A DNA stretch of 62,631 nt, from NCBI GenBank assembly GCA_900543555.1, contig UQRL01000007.1, forward strand, positions 1 to 62,631, written 5' to 3'. This document shows positions 33,481-41,421 of the stretch, piece after piece (within the stretch, counting starts at the first letter, position 1; each line of letters opens with the position of its first letter). The position numbers and the translations under genes were made by a program. The notes beneath the pieces were generated by a model. That model was not told the DNA's origin. It was given only the letters and a program-made list of their open reading frames with translations, and made no database searches. This DNA is from an uncultured Oscillospiraceae bacterium. GTDB lineage: Bacteria > Bacillota > Clostridia > Oscillospirales > Acutalibacteraceae.

Positions 33481-34385
33481 TGGCATCCAAACCTTTGGAG
33501 GGGCTGGTCCGTAAGGGGATCGGCGGTTTCTATACCGTAGAGACCCCAGAGGGCTTCTTTACCTGTACGGCTCGGGGACGCTTTCGCAAAGCGCGTATTT
33601 CACCTTACGCGGGCGATCGTGTACGGATCTTGGGAGAGGAGGACGGCACAGGGGCGTTGGAGGAGATCCTCCCCCGCAGGAATTTTCTGGTGCGGCCTCC
33701 CCTTGCCAACTTGGACCAGCTGTTTATTGTCTCCTCCCTGCGGGACCCCTATCCAGAGCCGCTTATCATTGATAAAACCATCGCTGTGGCGGAGCTGGAG
33801 GGAATTCAGCCTGCGCTGGTGCTCACCAAAACGGATTTGGAGGATGCTTCTTCCTTGAAGGCGATCTATGATCTGGCAGGCGTGCCCTGCCTTGTCGTTT
33901 CCTCCGTAACCGGAGAGGGAGTGGACCAGGTGCGGAAACTGCTGGCCGGAAAGGTATCTGCCTTTACGGGAAATTCCGGTGTGGGAAAATCCACGCTGCT
34001 GAATGCGCTGTTCCCCCAGCTGGAGTTAAAGACGGGAGAGATCAGTCAGAAGCTGGGCCGTGGACGCCATACCACCCGGGAGGTGGAACTGTACAAGCTG
34101 GAGGACGGGGGCTATGTGGCAGACACGCCGGGTTTTTCCACCTTTGAAATCGAGCGCTACCGGCTGACGGAAAAGGAGCGCCTTGTCCATGGGTTCCGGG
34201 AATTTGAGCCCTATCTGGGCCAATGCCAATTTACCTCCTGTTCCCATACCTGTGAGAAAGGGTGTGCCATTCTGCAGGCCGTGGAGGAGGGAAAAATCGC
34301 CCGTTCCCGCCATGAAAGTTACTGTGCAATGTATCAAGAGATAAAGGATGTCAAACAATGGCAGCAAAAAAACAAGAATGCATGA
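33480..34385 (+). CDS. rsgA: Ribosome small-subunit GTPase RsgA
   Basis: 301 residues. An OB-fold is followed by a circularly permuted GTPase: TKTDLED (G4) comes before NSGVGKSTLLNALFP (G1) and DTPGFSTFE (G3). The C-terminal zinc knuckle is CQFTSCSHTCEKGC. It checks late 30S assembly. ATG overlaps the prkC stop. The rpe gene that often follows rsgA is absent; thiN follows directly with a 28-nt overlap. Confidence 0.95.
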   Translation: MASKPLEGLVRKGIGGFYTVETPEGFFTCTARGRFRKARISPYAGDRVRILGEEDGTGALEEILPRRNFLVRPPLANLDQLFIVSSLRDPYPEPLIIDKTIAVAELEGIQPALVLTKTDLEDASSLKAIYDLAGVPCLVVSSVTGEGVDQVRKLLAGKVSAFTGNSGVGKSTLLNALFPQLELKTGEISQKLGRGRHTTREVELYKLEDGGYVADTPGFSTFEIERYRLTEKERLVHGFREFEPYLGQCQFTSCSHTCEKGCAILQAVEEGKIARSRHESYCAMYQEIKDVKQWQQKNKNA

Positions 34386-35002
34386 TTATTGGGGCGGCCC
34401 CCATTGAGGATGTGGCCGTGTTCCGGGAATTTCCTCCGGAAAATTATTATGTAATTTGTGCGGACGCGGGCTATGAGACCGCCGCAAGGCTTCACATTAC
34501 GCCGGACCTGATTGTGGGGGATTTCGACTCCGCGAAGGCAGCGCCGCCGAAAAGCCGTAAGGTACTGTCCATCCCTGTGAAAAAGGATGTAACAGATACC
34601 ATGTACGCAGTGATGATGGGCCGGGCAAAGGGCTTTCGCAGCTTTGTGCTGTTGGGCTGCTTGGGCGGGGCGCGGTTTGACCACTCGCTGGCCAATATCG
34701 AGGTGCTTCAGTACTTGCTGGCTCACAACTGCCGGGGGGTTATGGCGGATAGCCACACCAAGGTGTTTCTCATTTCAGACAGCCGCCTTCGCCTGACGCA
34801 AATGAAGGGCGCTACGGTATCGGTGTTCCCCTACAACGGCTCAAATTGCAATGTCTCTTATACGGGGCTGCTTTACCCGCTGGACCACGCCTCTCTCACG
34901 GCGGGGGGAATTTTGATGGGTGTCAGTAACAGTGTGACGGAGGATGTGGCGGAAATCCGCGTCCACATTGGCACCGCCTTGGTTGTGGTTTACCAAGAGT
35001 AA
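34358..35002 (+). CDS. thiN: Thiamine pyrophosphokinase
   Basis: 214 residues. The signature ICADAGYETAARLHITPDLIVGDFDSAK and KKDVTDTMYAVMMG...LLGCLGGARFDHSLANIEVL are diagnostic. It makes thiamine diphosphate from thiamine and ATP. AAAGGA is 9 nt before the ATG, within rsgA. Confidence 0.94.
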   Translation: MAAKKQECMIIGAAPIEDVAVFREFPPENYYVICADAGYETAARLHITPDLIVGDFDSAKAAPPKSRKVLSIPVKKDVTDTMYAVMMGRAKGFRSFVLLGCLGGARFDHSLANIEVLQYLLAHNCRGVMADSHTKVFLISDSRLRLTQMKGATVSVFPYNGSNCNVSYTGLLYPLDHASLTAGGILMGVSNSVTEDVAEIRVHIGTALVVVYQE

Positions 35003-35027
35003 CACAATTTCTCCCTTTGGATATACT
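34999..35027 (+). promoter_or_regulatory. Weak candidate promoter for the small gene-spoVM pair
   Basis: GTAACA (34999-35004), 17 bp, TATACT (35022-35027). The -35 box is poor; a sporulation sigma factor could equally serve this gap. Confidence 0.35.
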
Positions 35028-35073
35028 GGTTAGTGAACGAGAAAACCGGAAAAGGGAAAGGTCGATGGGAGCT

Positions 35074-35259
35074 ATGGCAAAATGCTGTTCCTGCTTTAAG
35101 GATTACCGGTGCAGGTGTTTGTGCGCGATCAGCTTCGGCTTGGGGATGTCCCTTTCCAGTTTCTGCCCCATTGGGCTCACCTTGTTTCTTTCCGCAGTGA
35201 TTCTGGTGGCCCTGGGCTTTTCGTTACTACGCCATGGAAACGGGAGGCAGCCGCGATGA
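35074..35259 (+). CDS. Small Cys-rich membrane protein next to spoVM
   Basis: 61 residues. Seven cysteines, six of them within the first 17 residues (AKCCSCFKDYRCRCLC), precede a hydrophobic region (SLSSFCPIGLTLFLSAVILVALGFSLL) that would span the membrane once or twice, then a basic tail. Start could be ATG 35074 (AAAGG 11 nt upstream) or ATG 35065. Its TGA overlaps the spoVM start (ATGA). I do not recognise the family; the coupling suggests a sporulation role. Confidence 0.6.
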   Translation: MAKCCSCFKDYRCRCLCAISFGLGMSLSSFCPIGLTLFLSAVILVALGFSLLRHGNGRQPR

Positions 35260-35345
35260 AGATTGTAGTGGTAGAAAAGCGCAAGGGCCTGCTTGGCATG
35301 TTCCTGCGCAGGCTTTACGGCATCCGCAAGGCCGAAGAGGCGTAA
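35256..35345 (+). CDS. spoVM: Stage V sporulation protein SpoVM
   Basis: 29 residues: KIVVVEKRKGLLGMFLRRLYGIRK. A short beta-like start followed by an amphipathic helix with alternating Arg/Lys and hydrophobics matches SpoVM (26 residues in Bacillus, KFYTIKLPKFLGGIVRAML). It lies after thiN exactly as in Bacillus. SpoVM inserts shallowly into the convex forespore outer membrane and recruits SpoIVA, encoded 1.7 kb downstream. It is too short for most gene callers. Confidence 0.85.
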   Translation: MKIVVVEKRKGLLGMFLRRLYGIRKAEEA

Positions 35346-35361
35346 CGCAAAACCAACATAG

Positions 35362-35405
35362 AAAAAGGCGCCAGCGGGGATTTTCTCCCTGCTGGCGCCT
35401 TTTTC
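35362..35405 (+). terminator. Intrinsic terminator after spoVM
   Basis: AAAAAGGCGCCAGC faces GCTGGCGCCTTTTT as a perfect long stem with T-tail. It ends the prpC-prkC-rsgA-thiN-spoVM transcript just before the sipL promoter. Confidence 0.9.
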
Positions 35406-35434
35406 GCATATTTGTCTGGGACGCGCCATACAAA
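35406..35434 (+). promoter_or_regulatory. Sigma-E-type promoter of sipL-spoIVA
   Basis: GCATATT (35406-35412), 14 bp, CATACAAA (35427-35434) closely fits the sigma-E form kmATATT-N14-CATACAnT. spoIVA is a classic mother-cell sigma-E gene, so the site makes biological sense. No sigma-A boxes are nearby. Confidence 0.7.
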
Positions 35435-35467
35435 TGGGGTAAGAAAAGCAAAGGAGAGGATTATGCT

Positions 35468-37003
35468 ATGCAGGCAAAGAGGAAAACCCAGCCCTATGAT
35501 ACCTTCGAGCCCCTATTCGATGGCTCCTGCGAGGTACCCATAGATATGGAATATGACATGCCCGATTATTGTGCGGACATTCAAAAAATACTCAAGTGCC
35601 GGGTAGTGCCAGAGCTCTCCTCCTACGCGGTCAGCGAGGACGCCCTGCGCTGCGAAGGGGTGTGTGATGTTCGGGTGCTGTATCTGGACGCCCAGGGGGA
35701 CAGCCTGAGGTGCTGTGACTTTACCAAGGAATTTTCCGTTACCATCCAGGTAAAGGCTGCTGAGGAAAAAGCGGTGGCCTGGGTGAGGGCCTCGGTGGAG
35801 CACATCACCTGCCGGGCGGTCAATGCCCGCCGCATTGACCTGCATGTGGCGATAGGGCTGAAGGCTTTGGCTGTGGTCCAGCGCGAGGAGAGCATTACCT
35901 GCGGCTTGCAAGAGGCGGGTTTGGAAAGAAGGGTGGATCACCGGCAGGCCTCTCAGGCGGTAAACGCAGTTAGCCACCAGTTTACCTTGGAAGACCGCCT
36001 GCCTTTAAAAAACGGCAAACCGCCTATCGACGCCATTCTTCGCAAGGAGGTGGCATGCCGGTCCACCAGCTGTAAGCTGGCCCAAGAGCAGCTTTCAGTC
36101 AGCGGCCGGGCCGACCTTTCTTTCCTGTACCGCTCTTCCCTAGACGGCGCCCCAGAAAAAATGAGCGCTTCATTGGAATTTGACCAAGTGATCGAGTGCG
36201 GCGGCGCCAGCGAGGACTGCCTCTGCGATCTTCGGATCACCCCAGGGGAGTGTGTGATTCGCCCTAGAGAGGATGATGTGGGGGAATATACCAGTGTGGA
36301 TGTGACGCTTAAGGTCTTTGTAACGGCGTTTTTGTACAAGGCCTGCGAGGTGGAATTTATTGATGACGCCTATTCTGTCCGCATCCCCCTGGAGCTGCGG
36401 TATGCTCAGGCATCTCTCGTTGCGGTGAGGGAGGTGTACACAGAATCTTTAAAAAAGAAATGCAGCCTTACGGTGACAGAGGATGAACTGCAAAAGGTTG
36501 TGGATCTGTGGTGTGAGCAGGAGAATGTCAAGTCCACTTGTGAGCAGGGAAAGCTTTGCTATCGGGTGCGCTACACAGTTTGTCTGTTGTACCAGGGAAC
36601 CTCTGGCAGGCTGTTTTACACAGAGCGTGCTTTTGAGCACAGTTTTTCCACGGAAATGGAGGGGTTGCTGCCCACCCTAAAGAGCGATACCGTTTCCGTG
36701 ACCGATCTGTGGGAATACCGCATCGCGGAGAAAAACGCGGTAGAGGTTTCTGTGGAGACGTGGGCTTCTACCTTGCTCTATACCAGGGAGCCGGTGAAGT
36801 ATTTGGCCGGCGCTGAAGCTGCCGAAGGGGTACAGCCCTACCCCCACAAGCCACGGCTGCTGGTGTATTATGCCTCCGCTGGGGAAAAGATTTGGGATAT
36901 TGCCAAAAGCCACCGGACCCTTCTCTCTGACCTAAGGGAACAGAATGAAGTGTATGAGGAGGCCCTGCCGGAGGCAAGACCTTTGATCCTGTGCAACCGT
37001 TGA
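35468..37003 (+). CDS. sipL: SPOCS/DUF3794 and LysM spore-coat protein SipL-like
   Basis: 511 residues. Repeated SPOCS (DUF3794) blocks (CEVPIDMEYDMPDYCADIQKIL..., later DVTLKVFVTAFLYKACEVEFIDD) fill most of the chain, and the last 50 residues form a LysM-like domain (VYYASAGEKIWDIAKSHRTLLSDLREQNE). This is the SipL/SpoVID-equivalent of Clostridia, which in C. difficile binds SpoIVA through the LysM domain. AGGAG lies about 12 nt before ATG 35468. spoIVA follows after 29 nt. Confidence 0.88.
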   Translation: MQAKRKTQPYDTFEPLFDGSCEVPIDMEYDMPDYCADIQKILKCRVVPELSSYAVSEDALRCEGVCDVRVLYLDAQGDSLRCCDFTKEFSVTIQVKAAEEKAVAWVRASVEHITCRAVNARRIDLHVAIGLKALAVVQREESITCGLQEAGLERRVDHRQASQAVNAVSHQFTLEDRLPLKNGKPPIDAILRKEVACRSTSCKLAQEQLSVSGRADLSFLYRSSLDGAPEKMSASLEFDQVIECGGASEDCLCDLRITPGECVIRPREDDVGEYTSVDVTLKVFVTAFLYKACEVEFIDDAYSVRIPLELRYAQASLVAVREVYTESLKKKCSLTVTEDELQKVVDLWCEQENVKSTCEQGKLCYRVRYTVCLLYQGTSGRLFYTERAFEHSFSTEMEGLLPTLKSDTVSVTDLWEYRIAEKNAVEVSVETWASTLLYTREPVKYLAGAEAAEGVQPYPHKPRLLVYYASAGEKIWDIAKSHRTLLSDLREQNEVYEEALPEARPLILCNR

Positions 37004-37032
37004 CCAAATATTGCTGCAGAGAGGTAAGGAAC

Positions 37033-38508
37033 ATGGAAGGATTCAACGTATACAAGGACATCCAGGACCGCACCAATGGAGAGATCTACATTGGGGTGGT
37101 GGGGCCTGTGCGCACAGGAAAGTCCACTTTCATCAAGAAATTCATGGACACTGTGGTCATCCCCCACATCCCAGACGGCCTCCAGCGGGAACGTGCGATT
37201 GATGAGCTGCCCCAGTCCTCAGCTGGGCGCACCATCATGACCACCGAGCCCAAGTTTATTCCGGAGCAGGCGGTGGATGTACAAATTGATGAGGACGCCT
37301 CTTTTCGGGTGCGTATGATAGACTGTGTGGGGTATATCGTTCCAAGCGCCATTGGCTACATTGAGGAGGACCAGCCGCGCATGGTGCGTACCCCTTGGTT
37401 TGAAGAGCCCATCCCCTTTAATATGGCGGCGGAGCTGGGCACGAAAAAGGTGATTACGGAACACTCCACCATCGGCTTGGTCATCACTACGGATGGCAGC
37501 ATCAGCGACATTCCCCGGGAAGAATATGAAGAGGCCGAGGAGCGGGTGATCGACGAGCTGAACCAGACGGGAAGGCCCTTTGTGATGCTTTTGAATTGCG
37601 TGGAGCCGGAGAGCCAGGAATCACAGGCGCTTGCGGCGCGCCTGGCGGAGAAATACAGAATTCCTGTGCTGGCCGTAAACTGCATAGACATCACAGAGCA
37701 GGACATTCGAGACATCATTGCAAGCCTTTTGTATCAGTTCCCTGTGCGGGAGGTTTCCTTCGAGCTTCCTGGGTGGATCACATCTCTGGAAACGGATCAC
37801 TGGCTCTTGGCCGAAGTGCTCTCCACCTTGAAGGCATCCTGCGGAATCCACAAGATGTGCCAGGTCAAGGGGATGTTGGAGAGCATGAAGAGCTGTGTGT
37901 CCATCAAATCAGTGAATGTTCAGCGCATCGACCTGGGCAGTGGGCAGGGGCAGGCAGAATTGGTGTTCGACCAGTCGCTGTTTTACCGGATTCTCAGTGA
38001 AAGGACCGGGCTGGGGATTCAAGACGAATCGGACCTGATGGCTCAACTGGTGGAAATGACCTCCATTAAAAGGCAGTATCAAAGGCTGCAACAGGCCTAT
38101 GAAGATGTGCAGCAGACCGGATATGGCATTGTAATGCCCGATGTGGAAGAGCTGACTTTGGAAGAGCCGAAAATCCTCAAGCAAAATGGAAAGTATGGCA
38201 TTCGGCTAAAGGCAACTGCGCCCTCCATCCATATGATGAAAACACAGATCCATACAGAGATCACTCCCATTGTGGGGTCGGAGCAACAGTCGGAAGAATT
38301 GGTGATGTATCTCCTCAAAGAATTTGAAGAGGACCCGGCGAAAATCTGGGAGTCCAATATTTTTGGAAAGTCCCTTCATTCCCTGGTCAACGAGGGGCTG
38401 CACAACAAGCTGTACCGCATGCCTGAGGATGCCCGGGAAAAGGTGCGGGAGACCATTGAACGCATTATCAACGATGGATGCAGCGGCCTGCTGTGTATCA
38501 TTTTGTAG
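37033..38508 (+). CDS. spoIVA: Stage IV sporulation protein A, coat-basement ATPase
   Basis: 491 residues, almost the Bacillus length (492). FNVYKDIQDRTNGEIYIGVVGPVRTGKSTFIKKFMD gives the TRAFAC-type P-loop, followed by DTVVIPHI, RTIMTTEPKF and the MIDCVGYIVP switch. The C-terminal region ends GLLCIIL, the conserved membrane/SpoVM-contact end. It polymerises with ATP on the forespore surface and anchors the coat. Start ATG 37033 has GAGGTAAGGA just upstream. Confidence 0.96.
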   Translation: MEGFNVYKDIQDRTNGEIYIGVVGPVRTGKSTFIKKFMDTVVIPHIPDGLQRERAIDELPQSSAGRTIMTTEPKFIPEQAVDVQIDEDASFRVRMIDCVGYIVPSAIGYIEEDQPRMVRTPWFEEPIPFNMAAELGTKKVITEHSTIGLVITTDGSISDIPREEYEEAEERVIDELNQTGRPFVMLLNCVEPESQESQALAARLAEKYRIPVLAVNCIDITEQDIRDIIASLLYQFPVREVSFELPGWITSLETDHWLLAEVLSTLKASCGIHKMCQVKGMLESMKSCVSIKSVNVQRIDLGSGQGQAELVFDQSLFYRILSERTGLGIQDESDLMAQLVEMTSIKRQYQRLQQAYEDVQQTGYGIVMPDVEELTLEEPKILKQNGKYGIRLKATAPSIHMMKTQIHTEITPIVGSEQQSEELVMYLLKEFEEDPAKIWESNIFGKSLHSLVNEGLHNKLYRMPEDAREKVRETIERIINDGCSGLLCIIL

Positions 38509-38511
38509 GCG

Positions 38512-38847
38512 ATGCAGGATTTGGAAAAGCTGCGGGAGATTGAAGCATTGGGGCAGGAGGATGAAGAAGAGGCGCCCTCTCCCGAGGAAATCCCTTCCAA
38601 AGGCGGCTTTGCCCCCATTTTTCAGGCGGTGCTGTGCCTGGCCATTTTGGCGGGGCTCCTCTGTCTAAAGGCCATGGACTCCCCCTTTTATGAGGCGTTT
38701 AGCGAGTGGTACCATCAGGAAGCATCCCAGGAGATTCAGCTGCCCAGCTGGGAGACACCTGCCCCATCCGCCTCGCCTGCGCCGTCGCCCTCCCCGGCGG
38801 CCAGCCTGGCGCCTATAGGAGAGGACGCTTCTCTCCAACGGATATGA
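38512..38847 (+). CDS. SpoIVFA-like membrane protein lacking the LytM domain
   Basis: 111 residues: an acidic cytosolic N-terminus (1-35), one membrane segment (IFQAVLCLAILAGLLCL, about 36-53), a short FYEAFSEWYHQEAS stretch reminiscent of the region after the SpoIVFA membrane segment, then a Pro/Ser/Ala-rich tail. SpoIVFA in Bacillus has a further LytM/M23 domain, which is absent here. Its stop overlaps the start of a SpoIVFB-like protease (ATGA), so it probably holds or inhibits that protease in the mother-cell membrane (inference). Confidence 0.6.
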   Translation: MQDLEKLREIEALGQEDEEEAPSPEEIPSKGGFAPIFQAVLCLAILAGLLCLKAMDSPFYEAFSEWYHQEASQEIQLPSWETPAPSASPAPSPSPAASLAPIGEDASLQRI

Positions 38848-39443
38848 CATCCTTTACCCTGGGGACCTGCCAGGTGCGCTTGGGTTTTTCTTGCTTTGCG
38901 CTGCTTGCGTTTTGCTGCCTGTTTTTGGGAGCCGGAAGCAGCGCATTTTTTCTGGCGGCTGCCCTCCTGCACGAGCTTGCCCATGTGGCGATACTGTTTG
39001 TACTGCGTGCGCCGCCCGCTTTGGTGCAGCTCACCGCCCTGGGATGCCGGATGGTCCCCAACCGGGAGCGGACCCTCTCCTATGGACAGGCGGCCCTGGT
39101 TTCTTGGGCCGGGCCTGGCGTGAATCTCCTCTGTGCGGGAGGAATGTTGGCCGCCGGGGAGACAGCGCACCCGTTTTTTTTCGCCAGCCTGGGGTTGGGG
39201 CTTCTTCACAGCCTGCCAATAGAGCCCCTAGACGGAGGCCTGGCCCTCCGTTCTCTGCTCTCGCTGCGTCTGGGGCCCCGGCGGGCGGGCAGGTTCGCCA
39301 CCGGCGTGTCTTTGCTCTTCCTCTTGCCGCTGGCAGTGTTGGGATTTCTCATCCTGCTGCGAACCCGTTACAATTTTACTCTTTTTGCGATGAGCCTCTA
39401 TCTGATGCTTTATCTTCTGCTGGGAAAGGACTTGTCTCTGTAA
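38844..39443 (+). CDS. spoIVFB: SpoIVFB-like site-2 metalloprotease
   Basis: 199 residues, about five membrane segments. Zinc site HELAH (His43-Glu44...His47) and third ligand in LPIEPLDGG (Asp130). The arrangement and its place after spoIVA and a SpoIVFA-like gene suggest it is the pro-sigma-K processing protease. It lacks a CBS domain, so it is shorter than the Bacillus enzyme (288 residues). A general M50 role cannot be excluded. Confidence 0.75.
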   Translation: MTSFTLGTCQVRLGFSCFALLAFCCLFLGAGSSAFFLAAALLHELAHVAILFVLRAPPALVQLTALGCRMVPNRERTLSYGQAALVSWAGPGVNLLCAGGMLAAGETAHPFFFASLGLGLLHSLPIEPLDGGLALRSLLSLRLGPRRAGRFATGVSLLFLLPLAVLGFLILLRTRYNFTLFAMSLYLMLYLLLGKDLSL

Positions 39444-39472
39444 CAGGCCTGCCGTTTTGGCGGGCCTGTTCT
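39444..39472 (+). terminator. Intrinsic terminator after spoIVFB
   Basis: CAGGCCTGCC-gtttt-GGCGGGCCTG is followed by the moderate tail TTCTCTGTT. It closes the sipL operon. Confidence 0.65.
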
Positions 39473-39475
39473 CTG

Positions 39476-39504
39476 TTGGCAGGCGGCGGTTCCCGTGGTA
39501 TAAT
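39476..39504 (+). promoter_or_regulatory. Sigma-A promoter of the nuclease operon
   Basis: TTGGCA (39476-39481), 17 bp, TATAAT (39499-39504). Confidence 0.8.
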
Positions 39505-39534
39505 AAACATTCACGGAAAAAAGGAGGGAAGGCA

Positions 39535-39939
39535 ATGGATGTATTTGTCTGCCTGGACGACCGCGGGGGAATGTTCTTTAATCACCGGCGCCAGAGCCGG
39601 GACCGAGAGGTTATCCAGGATATGCTGGACAGCTTGGATGGAAAGCCCTTGTACATCCGACCCTATTCCCAGGTGCTGTTTCAAGGCTGGGAAGAGGCGG
39701 TGCGGGTGGTGAAAGAGTTCTGGGAGACCGCGCCGGCGGAAAAGGCTTGCTTTATTGAGGATCTGCCTCTTGCACCCTTTGCGGGCGAAATCCGCACATT
39801 GATAGTCTACCGCTGGAACCGGCGATACCCAGCAGATGTGTTTTTGGATGTGGATTTGAGTGGTTGGCGCCGTGTGTCCTGCTGGGAATTTCCTGGCCAT
39901 TCCCATGAAAGGATTTCAAAGGAGGTCTACTGCCCATGA
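39535..39939 (+). CDS. Conserved hypothetical protein upstream of the nuclease
   Basis: 134 residues starting DVFVCLDDRGGMFFNHRRQSRDREVIQDMLD, then a mixed alpha/beta sequence with FEDLPL-like and GHSHERISKE near the end. No membrane segment or signal peptide. I do not recognise the domain; the opening resembles small clostridial proteins sometimes labelled ribonuclease Z without good reason. GGAGGGAAGG precedes the ATG. It overlaps the lipoprotein nuclease by 4 nt, so the two are co-translated. Confidence 0.7.
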   Translation: MDVFVCLDDRGGMFFNHRRQSRDREVIQDMLDSLDGKPLYIRPYSQVLFQGWEEAVRVVKEFWETAPAEKACFIEDLPLAPFAGEIRTLIVYRWNRRYPADVFLDVDLSGWRRVSCWEFPGHSHERISKEVYCP

Positions 39940-40835
39940 GACGTTGTTTTGCTTGCCTGCTTTCGGGTGTGCTCGTTCTGTCCTTGCTGCTTTCCGGATG
40001 TGAGCTGGGTCTGCCCCAGGAAAACCAGCAGGCCAGCGCAGTTTCCGTTTCCCTGGAGGAGGTGCCGGCTTACTCCGGTTCCCCCTATGTGGAATTGGAC
40101 GGAAACCAGCCGGGCTTTTCCTTGGAAGAACGCACTACAGATTCTTTCGAGACGTACAGTACCTTGGATGCGTTGGGGCGCTGCGGCCCGGCCTATGCCT
40201 GCATTGGGCAAGATTTGATGCCCACAGAGGACCGGGAGAGTATCAGCAGCGTCCGTCCCACAGGATGGGTGCAGGCGGAATATGACTTTGTAGAGGGCGG
40301 TTCCCTCTACAACCGCTGCCATTTGATCGGCTTCCAGCTGACAGGGGAGAACGCCAATGAGGAAAACCTCATCACCGGCACCCGCTATATGAACGTAGAG
40401 GGAATGCTCCCTTTTGAAAATATGGTGGCGGATTATATCAAAGAGACGGGAAACCACGTGCTCTACCGGGCAATCCCCATCTTTGAAGGGGAAAACTTGG
40501 TGGCCAGCGGCGTGGTGATGGAGGCCTTTTCCGTGGAGGATGAAGGCGAGGGCGTTTGCTTCCACGTCTATGTGTACAACGTGCAGCCGGGTGTGGAAAT
40601 CGACTACGCCACTGGGGAGAGTTGGGAAACCGGAGACTCCGCCTCCTCCGCCCTGGAGAGTCAGGCGGAAGAACAGGAGGCAGACTACGTTCTCAACACC
40701 AGTTCCAAGAAGTTCCACCGGCCAGATTGCCCCTCTGTGGACAGTATGAGTGAGAAAAACCGGCAGGAGTACCACGGCACCCGGGAGGAACTCATAGCGC
40801 AGGGCTATGAGCCCTGTGGCAGCTGCAATCCCTGA
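39936..40835 (+). CDS. Secreted DNA/RNA non-specific endonuclease, lipoprotein
   Basis: 299 residues. A lipoprotein signal (RRCFACLLSGVLVLSLLLSGC, lipobox LSGC) is followed by a linker and a nuclease domain with the family block YNRCHLIGFQLTGENANEENLITGTRYMNVEGM (DRGH-like His and Asn). The C-terminal 45 residues (SSKKFHRPDCPSVDSM...GYEPCGSCNP) form a small Cys-containing Ada-like metal-binding module. It is probably anchored outside the cell and degrades DNA or RNA; a link with DNA uptake is possible. Confidence 0.83.
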   Translation: MRRCFACLLSGVLVLSLLLSGCELGLPQENQQASAVSVSLEEVPAYSGSPYVELDGNQPGFSLEERTTDSFETYSTLDALGRCGPAYACIGQDLMPTEDRESISSVRPTGWVQAEYDFVEGGSLYNRCHLIGFQLTGENANEENLITGTRYMNVEGMLPFENMVADYIKETGNHVLYRAIPIFEGENLVASGVVMEAFSVEDEGEGVCFHVYVYNVQPGVEIDYATGESWETGDSASSALESQAEEQEADYVLNTSSKKFHRPDCPSVDSMSEKNRQEYHGTREELIAQGYEPCGSCNP

Positions 40836-40840
40836 GGAAG

Positions 40841-40869
40841 TTGCCTTTGGCAGCGAAAGCTGCTATAAT
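40841..40869 (+). promoter_or_regulatory. Sigma-A promoter of yjdF
   Basis: TTGCCT (40841-40846), 17 bp, TATAAT (40864-40869). Transcription would begin just before the riboswitch. Confidence 0.75.
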
Positions 40870-40875
40870 AAGGGA

Positions 40876-40997
40876 AAATCTTAATACGAGTAAAGATAAA
40901 AACACAGTCCCGGCTGGTAGTCCGGGCACAGCAACGCTGTCAGTAGCCTTCCGCCTCGGTCGTCCCTTCTTTGCCGTTTCAGCGAGGTGTGTTTGCT
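40876..40997 (+). promoter_or_regulatory. yjdF riboswitch (azaaromatic-sensing RNA)
   Basis: The leader contains, in order, a hairpin CCCGG (40909-40913)/CCGGG (40922-40926), a second ACAGC/GCTGT hairpin (40928-40940), the GTCAGTAGCCTTCCGCC core (40939 onward) and a late AGGTGT (40985-40990). These are the conserved elements of the yjdF RNA as I recall them. It sits directly before a YjdF-type gene, its known partner. AGGTGT is also the ribosome-binding site, so translation control is expected. Confidence 0.8.
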
Positions 40998-41417
40998 ATG
41001 CCGGAAAACGGTGCGAAGCTGACGGTGTTTTTTCAGGAGCCCTTTTGGGTGGGCCTGTACGAGCGCTGGACGGAGGGGCTTTTGCAGGTGTGTAAGATCA
41101 CTTTTGGAGCGGAGCCCAAGGACTATCAGGTGTACGAATTTTTGCTGAATCATTGGGACGGCCTGCGGTTCAGCCCTCCCGTGGCGGAGGAAAAGGAAGA
41201 GGCTCCCCGGAAAAATCCCAAGCGGGTTCAGCGGGAAATCCAGCGTCAGTTGGCCAGCCCGCCCACCAGCACCAGGTCCCAGCAGGCCCTGAGTTTGCAG
41301 CGGGAAGCTGCCAAAGAGCAGCGACGCCAGCGCTCTCACCAGGGCCGGGAAACGCAGCGGCAGGAGCGTTTTGCCCTCCGGCAAAAGAAGCGAAAGGAAA
41401 AGCACAGAGGACGATAA
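40998..41417 (+). CDS. yjdF: YjdF family (DUF2992) protein
   Basis: 139 residues. KLTVFFQEPFWVGLYERWTEG...CKITFGAEPKDYQVYEFLLNHWDGLRF is diagnostic of YjdF. The C-terminal half is a long charged Arg/Lys/Gln-rich helix, typical of the family. Function is unclear; members are induced by azaaromatic compounds through the upstream riboswitch, suggesting a role against such toxins. Confidence 0.9.
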   Translation: MPENGAKLTVFFQEPFWVGLYERWTEGLLQVCKITFGAEPKDYQVYEFLLNHWDGLRFSPPVAEEKEEAPRKNPKRVQREIQRQLASPPTSTRSQQALSLQREAAKEQRRQRSHQGRETQRQERFALRQKKRKEKHRGR

Positions 41418-41421
41418 CGAC

